From: UBA4427 sp045106235
GTDB lineage: Bacteria; Myxococcota_A; UBA9160; UBA4427
DNA: 64,000 nt
Direction: 5' to 3'
Assembly: GCA_045106235.1 (NCBI GenBank)
Contig: JBGCEJ010000008.1
Location: forward strand, 62,001 to 126,000
The translations under genes were made by a program, and so were the position numbers. Of this stretch, positions 59,170 to 64,000 are shown piece after piece. The stretch's first letter is position 1, and each line of letters starts with the position of its first letter. The notes below the pieces were generated by a model. The model made no database searches and was not told the origin of the DNA. It saw only the letters and a list, made by a program, of their open reading frames with translations.

Positions 59170-61530
59170 TTATCCGGCTCGGCTGAGTTTGAGGCGCAGT
59201 CGGAGCCCCATCCCGAAAGCGATCACGCCGAAGAGAATCGAGGGTGCCCAACCCGCGATCCAGGGCTCGAGCGTGCCGCCGTAGCCCATGGAGCCCGCGA
59301 AACTCGTGACGAGGGCATGACTCACGGCGATGACCGCGCAGGCGATCAATGTATGGACAGGGCGCGGGAAGGGTGGGCCGGTCGCAGCGAAGAAAAGCAC
59401 GATCAGCGGCAGCAGGAGGCAGGCGAGGGGGGCGGCGATCTTCATCTGGAGATCTGTGCGATAGGCCTGTTCGATGGGGCCCTCGAGATTGGGGTCGGCG
59501 ATGGCCTCACGGAGCGCGTCGGGGGTCATATGGGCGGTATCGATCTCGGAGGGTGTCTCGTCACCGAATTCGACGAGTCGGTCGGGGCGTTTGGTGCGGT
59601 CGAGGAGCCCGTCGGCGCCGAGTTCCACGGCGAGGGGATTGTCGAGGAGCCAGCGGCCGCCGCCGATATGCCGGGCGCCGTCCGCATCCGTTCGCTTCTC
59701 GGGAAGGCCGCCCTTGCCGAGTTCGTAAAGCGTGACCGTGCGCGCCTGGCCTTGGAGCAGATCAAGCCGCTCCATTTCGTAGATCCGCTTGCCGAGGCGA
59801 TACCAGACCCGCTCGCGGACTTCCTCTTTGCTGAGGTCCTGATCCTTGATCTCGGTTTTCTTCAGATACGTCGCGCGTTCGCTCGCCCGGGGGACGATCT
59901 CGTTTGCGAGGAGATGGTCGGCGGGGACCGCGAGGCCGCAGAGCAACCAGACGGGCGCGAGGACTCGGAAGACAGGAATGCCGCAGGCGCGCATGCCGAG
60001 GAGTTCGCCGTTGGCCCCGATCAGGCTGATCGTGAGGGCGACCGCGATCAGCAGGGCCATGGGGACGACCCGCGCCGCAAGAACGGGCAGGCGGGCCGAG
60101 TAGAAGCGCATGATTTCCTCGGCGGTCGCGCCGTAGCGGTTGAACCATTTCAGATTATCGAAGGCATCGATGATCAGATAGGCGAAGACCAGGCCGCCAA
60201 TACAGAGGAAGACCATGCGGATGAACTGGGCGCTCACATAGCGTGAGAGCGCCCAGCGCTTCATGTGGAGGCCTTTGCGCTTAATCCCGATTCGTTCGAG
60301 GAGTCCGGTCTCGCCCTTGCCGGAGCTTCGGTCGGATTCGGAGGCGTGGCGTCCGGCGCGGAAGATGAGCACGGTCGCGACTGCGATGAGAACAAGGTTC
60401 GGCATCCAAACGACGGGCCCGATCGGAAGACTCTCGTCTCGCAAAAGGCCTTCGGAGAGTTGGACGAGGGCGTAGTAGGCGATGGCGCCGATGATGCCCA
60501 TCACGGTTCCGCCGGATCGAGAGAGATCGCGGCGGCCGAGAGCGAGTCCCATGGCGAGGAGTCCGAAGGGCAGGGCGGCGGCGCCGAGAGCGAGGCGGCG
60601 ATGGACTTCGATCTGTCGCTTTCGTCCAGCCGAGGTGCCCGCTTTCTCCTGGGTCTCCTCGAGGAGCTGCGCAAAAGGCAGCGTCGCGATGAGGTCGACC
60701 GGCACTTCGTTCTTCTTCACCTCGATCTCGGGGAGATCCGTCTCCATCCGCTCAAATCGCATCAGCGAAGCGCGCTCAGGCCCATTGCCGAGCACGAGCC
60801 CGTCTTCGAGCACGATGCGCTTCGGACCGTCGCCCTCCTGAGCGAGAATCGCGCCGCGCTTCGAGAAAATCGTTTCGCGCAGACTGGGGAGATAGACGAG
60901 GACATTCCCGAGCCGGGTTCCCTCGTCGGCGACTTCCTTGGCTTCGAGCCGCCAGCCGCCGAGCTGGGTGGCCATCCCGGCGCGAATCGAGAGCCCCGCG
61001 TTTTCGGTCGAGAGCTCAATCATTTTCTCCCGCACCGTTCGCTGAGCCCCGGGCGAAATCTCAACCGTCATCCCGATCGAGATCACGGTCGCGACCAGCG
61101 CAAAGAGCAGGCCCGGCCGGGCGAGCTGGCGCGCGGAGAAGCCGCTCGTCTCGAGGGCGAGGAGCTCGCGGTCTCCGGCGAGGCGACCCAGGCCCACGAG
61201 GGATCCCATGAGTACGGCGAAAGGAATCGTTCGCGCCAGGGTGGGGAGCAGCTGCAGCCCCGCGATTTCAGCGACTTCCCCGGCACTGAGCCCGCGATTC
61301 ACGATCAGCTCCGCGTAGCCCAGAAGATCCGTCAGGAGCACGACGAGACCGAAGGCCAGCGTCGCGTAGAGCGAGGGCAGCAGCATCTCCGAGATCAGAT
61401 AACGGGACAGCTTGGCGCTGGCCCGCGGCCGAACCGGCTGACCCGGCAAGCGGATCGGCCGAATCACAGGCGCATCCGCCCCGCGCGGCGGACTCTTGCC
61501 CGCGGCTTCATCATGGTCAGGCGGCGTCAA
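59170..61530 (-). CDS. LptF-LptG fused LPS-export permease
   Basis: One 786-residue chain holds both halves of the LptB2FG permease. The N-terminal half (RYLISEMLLPSLYATLAFG near residue 43 to about 400) matches LptF and the C-terminal half (about 425 onward, RYVSAQFIRMVFLCIGGLVF) matches LptG; each has six helices around a periplasmic beta-jellyroll. In E. coli these are separate genes. LptB and the LptA bridge are not here. The TTG start has GAGGAG five to six bases upstream. Confidence 0.85.
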   Translation of the reverse strand: MTPPDHDEAAGKSPPRGADAPVIRPIRLPGQPVRPRASAKLSRYLISEMLLPSLYATLAFGLVVLLTDLLGYAELIVNRGLSAGEVAEIAGLQLLPTLARTIPFAVLMGSLVGLGRLAGDRELLALETSGFSARQLARPGLLFALVATVISIGMTVEISPGAQRTVREKMIELSTENAGLSIRAGMATQLGGWRLEAKEVADEGTRLGNVLVYLPSLRETIFSKRGAILAQEGDGPKRIVLEDGLVLGNGPERASLMRFERMETDLPEIEVKKNEVPVDLIATLPFAQLLEETQEKAGTSAGRKRQIEVHRRLALGAAALPFGLLAMGLALGRRDLSRSGGTVMGIIGAIAYYALVQLSEGLLRDESLPIGPVVWMPNLVLIAVATVLIFRAGRHASESDRSSGKGETGLLERIGIKRKGLHMKRWALSRYVSAQFIRMVFLCIGGLVFAYLIIDAFDNLKWFNRYGATAEEIMRFYSARLPVLAARVVPMALLIAVALTISLIGANGELLGMRACGIPVFRVLAPVWLLCGLAVPADHLLANEIVPRASERATYLKKTEIKDQDLSKEEVRERVWYRLGKRIYEMERLDLLQGQARTVTLYELGKGGLPEKRTDADGARHIGGGRWLLDNPLAVELGADGLLDRTKRPDRLVEFGDETPSEIDTAHMTPDALREAIADPNLEGPIEQAYRTDLQMKIAAPLACLLLPLIVLFFAATGPPFPRPVHTLIACAVIAVSHALVTSFAGSMGYGGTLEPWIAGWAPSILFGVIAFGMGLRLRLKLSRAG

Positions 61531-61773
61531 TGGAGCTCCTCACGGCGCGAGTTTCGCGCTCCAAGGCGCTCAAGGCCACCTCTAGGCCCCTCTGATCCGC
61601 AGATCGGCCGAGAAAGCGGGTCATGTGGCCCGGGCCGAGAAGAGAGACCCCCTTCGAATTGTGATAGCTTGCGGGGACTCCGGCGGACCATTTCCCGAGG
61701 GGCGCGTGCCGCGAAAACACGCTTCCAACAACCGCCCTTCGACTTCTCCTCCCCCCTGACGAGCTGTCCTCAC

Positions 61774-62757
61774 ATGGATTCCATCTTTAAAAAGGCGAGT
61801 CGAGAGATCATTCTCGCGCTGCTCTTCTTCCTCCCCGAGGCTCGGCGCATCCGAATCGAACGCTGGCTCCGCGGACGCGAGGAAACGCGCCGGCTGGATC
61901 GCGCAGATGTCGCCGTCGTTTCCTTCGGCAAGAGCGGTCGCACTTGGCTTCGCGTCATGATTTCGCGCTACTACCAGCTCGTCTTCGGTATTCCCGAGCG
62001 GATCCTGCTCGGCTTTGACAACTATCATCGCCGCGATGCGAAGATTCCGAAGATCTTCTTCACCCATGACAACTACATCAAGGACTACACCGGCGACTTC
62101 GATTCGAAGAAGCCCTTCTACGGCAAGAAGGTGGTCCTCCTCGTCCGCAATCCCAAAGACATCGTCGTTTCGCAGTATTTCCAGTGGCAGCATCGTATGC
62201 GCCCGGCGAAGAAGAAGCTCAATCAGTATCCGCCCCATGGCGCAGACGTTTCGGCCTACGATTTCGTGATGGATCCGAATTGCGGTCTCCCGGATATCAT
62301 CGCCTACCTGAACCTCTGGGCGCGGGAGACGGAAAGCGTCGAGGCGCTTCTCATCGTTCGATACGAAGACATGCGCTCGGATCCCAACGCGACCCTCGCG
62401 CGGGTGATGGAGTTCATCAACGACGAGACGCCGAAAGACGACGCAGTCGCGGGCGCGGTTGAATATTCGAGCGTTGAGAATATGCGCAAGCTCGAAGAGA
62501 AGAATGTGTTCTGGCTCGCGGGGGGACGCATGAAACCCGGCAAGAAGGGCGATCCGAACTCGTATAAGGTGCGCCGTGCGAAGGTGGGGGGCTACAAAGA
62601 TTATTTCGATACGGCCCAGGCCGCCGAAATCGACGAACTCGTGCGCAAGGAGCTCTCTCCTGCCTTCGGGTATGACGAGGGGCCGAGCGAAGCGCCGGAC
62701 TCTGCCAGCGTCGGTGAGAGCGAGAGCGACCGCGTCGGCGAAGCGGCGCGCGGCTAG
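61774..62757 (+). CDS. Sulfotransferase
   Basis: This 327-residue protein transfers sulfate from PAPS. The 5'-phosphosulfate loop is SFGKSGRTWLRVMISRYY and the 3'-phosphate contact VLLVRNPKDIVVSQYF. The segment between (GFDNYHRRDAKIPKIFFTHD) and the C-terminal half are characteristic of Sulfotransfer_1 proteins. The acceptor (lipid, sugar or steroid) cannot be read. ATG 61774 is taken because a longer frame runs antisense to lptFG. It diverges from lptFG; the nucleotidase at 52560 could recycle its PAP product. Confidence 0.88.
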   Translation: MDSIFKKASREIILALLFFLPEARRIRIERWLRGREETRRLDRADVAVVSFGKSGRTWLRVMISRYYQLVFGIPERILLGFDNYHRRDAKIPKIFFTHDNYIKDYTGDFDSKKPFYGKKVVLLVRNPKDIVVSQYFQWQHRMRPAKKKLNQYPPHGADVSAYDFVMDPNCGLPDIIAYLNLWARETESVEALLIVRYEDMRSDPNATLARVMEFINDETPKDDAVAGAVEYSSVENMRKLEEKNVFWLAGGRMKPGKKGDPNSYKVRRAKVGGYKDYFDTAQAAEIDELVRKELSPAFGYDEGPSEAPDSASVGESESDRVGEAARG

Positions 62758-62795
62758 GCTCGCGCCGGGCTCTGAAGTCGGTCGACATTCAATCC

Positions 62796-63398
62796 ATGGC
62801 AGACGTAGAGCGCCCATCTGAACTCACACTCCGAATCGGATGCCTGGGGTGGGGCTCCTTACTTTGGGATCCTCGAACTTTGCCGATGGCAGGCGCTTTC
62901 GTGGGCGGCGGGCCTCGTCTTCCGATCGAATTTTCCCGCGTGGCGATGGATGGGCGGGTCACGCTCGTGATCGATGACCGAGCGCAAAGCACAGTCGAGA
63001 CCTATTGGTGTCCGCTTTCCTCAGCAACCCTCGAAGAAGCGATTCACGAGCTTGCCCTTCGCGAGAAAATTTCGGAGCACCGTGAGTCGGAATGGATCGG
63101 AGCGCAACTTCGAGACGATCGCTCTCGCGATGCAGGGGAGGCCTCCGCGTCGACCCGCGCTTGCGTCGCGGAATGGCTTTCGGGATCCGATCTGGACGGA
63201 CTGGTTTGGACAGCGCTGCCCAGTCGTGACCCGGATGGTGTTTATGTTAGGCCGAACGGCGCGCAGCTCCTTGCGCATCTTCGGGGGCTTTCTGGAATCG
63301 CTCTTGCGCGTGCGGAGGAGTATATTCGTCGGGCTCCGTCCGCGGTCGTGAGTGAGAACCGGTCGCTTTTCGAACGCGAACTGGGTTGGACTGCGTAA
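62796..63398 (+). CDS. Gamma-glutamylcyclotransferase-like protein
   Basis: This 200-residue protein opens with CLGWGSLLWDPRTLP and PRLPIEFSRVAMDGRVTLV, resembling the strand-loop (YGSL-type) of gamma-glutamylcyclotransferase-like folds, where the loop binds the substrate. I cannot confirm catalytic residues. It starts 38 bp after the sulfotransferase and may be co-transcribed. Confidence 0.6.
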   Translation: MADVERPSELTLRIGCLGWGSLLWDPRTLPMAGAFVGGGPRLPIEFSRVAMDGRVTLVIDDRAQSTVETYWCPLSSATLEEAIHELALREKISEHRESEWIGAQLRDDRSRDAGEASASTRACVAEWLSGSDLDGLVWTALPSRDPDGVYVRPNGAQLLAHLRGLSGIALARAEEYIRRAPSAVVSENRSLFERELGWTA

Positions 63399-63434
63399 TT
63401 CGCCTACGCGCTTGGCTTGTGAGGGGAGATCGAG

Positions 63435-63818
63435 ATGTCAGAGACGGGTCGAACGCGATGGGAATTTGTGACGCCGCAGCTCCCTGTAGCCGACGTGCGT
63501 GAAACTCAGGCCTACTACCGCGACAAGCTCGACTTCAAGATTGCCTGGGTTCGGGGGGATGAGTACGGGGCGGTGTATCAAGGGCCGAATGAAATTTTCT
63601 TGATGCGGGAATCCGGTGTGATCCATCCTTTCTGTTGCTTTGTGCGAGTGGCAGACGCGGACGCAGCGCTTGAACGAATCCGTTCGGCGGGGGTTCCCAT
63701 CGTTGAAGAAATCGTGTCTCAGCCCTGGGGAATGCGAGAGTTTGCGATCGAAGAGTTGAATGGGCATCGTTTTCGAATCGGTCATTCAGATGGCCCCGTG
63801 CATCCGCCCGAGGGTTGA
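63435..63818 (+). CDS. VOC (glyoxalase/bleomycin-resistance) family protein
   Basis: This 127-residue protein has the repeated beta-alpha-beta units of VOC metalloenzymes: VTPQLPVADVRETQAYYRDKLDF at the N-terminus and EEIVSQPWGMREFAIEELNGHRFRI in the second half. HPFCCFVRVADADAALERIRSAG lies between. It could bind a metal or a small ligand; the reaction is unknown. Confidence 0.8.
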   Translation: MSETGRTRWEFVTPQLPVADVRETQAYYRDKLDFKIAWVRGDEYGAVYQGPNEIFLMRESGVIHPFCCFVRVADADAALERIRSAGVPIVEEIVSQPWGMREFAIEELNGHRFRIGHSDGPVHPPEG

Positions 63819-63876
63819 CGCCGCCATGGTGAATCGAGAGACTGAGGCTGCGAGGACGACGAAAGGCGGAGAAGGC

Positions 63877-64000
63877 ATGGCGCAAGTTCCTGAATCTGCC
63901 AGCGCTGCGGCAGAAGGCACGGATCCGTCCTCACTTGCGCCGGATGGCGAAACGACGCGGAACCGAATTCTCGACGTCGCGGAAGCGCTATTCGCAAGCC
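63877..64000 (+). CDS. TetR-family regulator, 3' partial
   Basis: The last 124 bases encode the start of a protein that runs off the window. After a Ser/Ala-rich lead, TTRNRILDVAEALFAS is the typical opening helix of the TetR DNA-binding domain. ATG 63877 has GGAG six bases upstream; an in-frame ATG at 63826 is the alternative. It follows the VOC gene closely and could control it. Confidence 0.7.
   Translation, partial: MAQVPESASAAAEGTDPSSLAPDGETTRNRILDVAEALFAS

Noticed and set aside
60265..61773. Long open frame upstream of the sulfotransferase, about 500 codons
   Set aside because: It runs antisense to the LptFG fusion and has low-complexity Arg/Glu-rich sequence; the ATG at 61774 gives a normal-length sulfotransferase.
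1..64000. CRISPR arrays, insertion sequences, tRNA or rRNA genes
   Set aside because: I looked for regularly spaced repeats, transposase motifs and RNA gene signatures and saw none.

Overview
The window is about 60% GC, gene-dense and free of rRNA, tRNA, insertion sequences, phage genes or CRISPR arrays. It comes from a Gram-negative (diderm) bacterium: it encodes LPS-export permeases (an LptF-LptG fusion), an LpxL-type acyltransferase and several lipoproteins. A complete cbb3 oxidase operon shows respiration at low oxygen. CofG and CofH show coenzyme F420 synthesis. The fused single-chain acyl-CoA carboxylase, F420 genes, cbb3 operon, many NTF2-like proteins and frequent TTG starts suggest an uncultivated lineage of the old Deltaproteobacteria (Myxococcota or Desulfobacterota_B/Binatota-like). 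That placement is inference; no marker here fixes the taxon.

Layout. 1-9 kb: a 5'-partial multidomain carboxylase, an LpxL-like acyltransferase and cofG-cofH. 9-16 kb: dnaA (minus) with an AT-rich upstream region that may be oriC, a LON-domain protein, an SprT/YgjP-like metalloprotease ending in a clamp-binding motif, an acyl-carrier-like protein, and thiC behind a TPP riboswitch. 16-25 kb: a CcmI-like C-domain lipoprotein, a ClC channel, a Nudix hydrolase, a CbiX-like chelatase with a ferredoxin, a CinA-like protein and chorismate synthase. 24-36 kb: an orphan histidine kinase, a membrane-anchored SDR, an EVE protein, arsC, rnhA, ychF, a gap holding an operator-like palindrome and a strong terminator of an unassigned transcript, a SurA/DsbA-like lipoprotein, tgt, pyrF and an acyl-CoA dehydrogenase. 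36-42 kb: pyrE, then an accessory-looking run of short secreted, lipoprotein or DUF genes. 43-52 kb: ccoNOQP-G-H-I-S-safE. 52-64 kb: a bisphosphate nucleotidase, a sphingomyelinase-like phosphodiesterase, two ELM1-family proteins around a DxD transferase-like protein, the LptF-LptG fusion, a sulfotransferase, and at the right edge the start of a TetR-family regulator.

How the genes work together. The carboxylase and acyltransferase feed fatty acid and lipid A synthesis. The ELM1 pair, DxD protein, LptFG fusion, sulfotransferase and PAP-phosphatase-like protein fall within 10 kb and are a plausible envelope glycolipid locus. The cco operon encodes the oxidase, its assembly factors and copper supply.

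The observations I rate highest are the protease with a C-terminal QLELFG tail (a possible bacterial analogue of SPRTN/Wss1 tethered to the sliding clamp), the ELM1/DxD/ELM1/LptFG cluster, a DnaA with an altered box-recognition signature beside TTAACC repeats, the orphan terminator between ychF and the DsbA-like gene, and a gene that seems to start with ATC.
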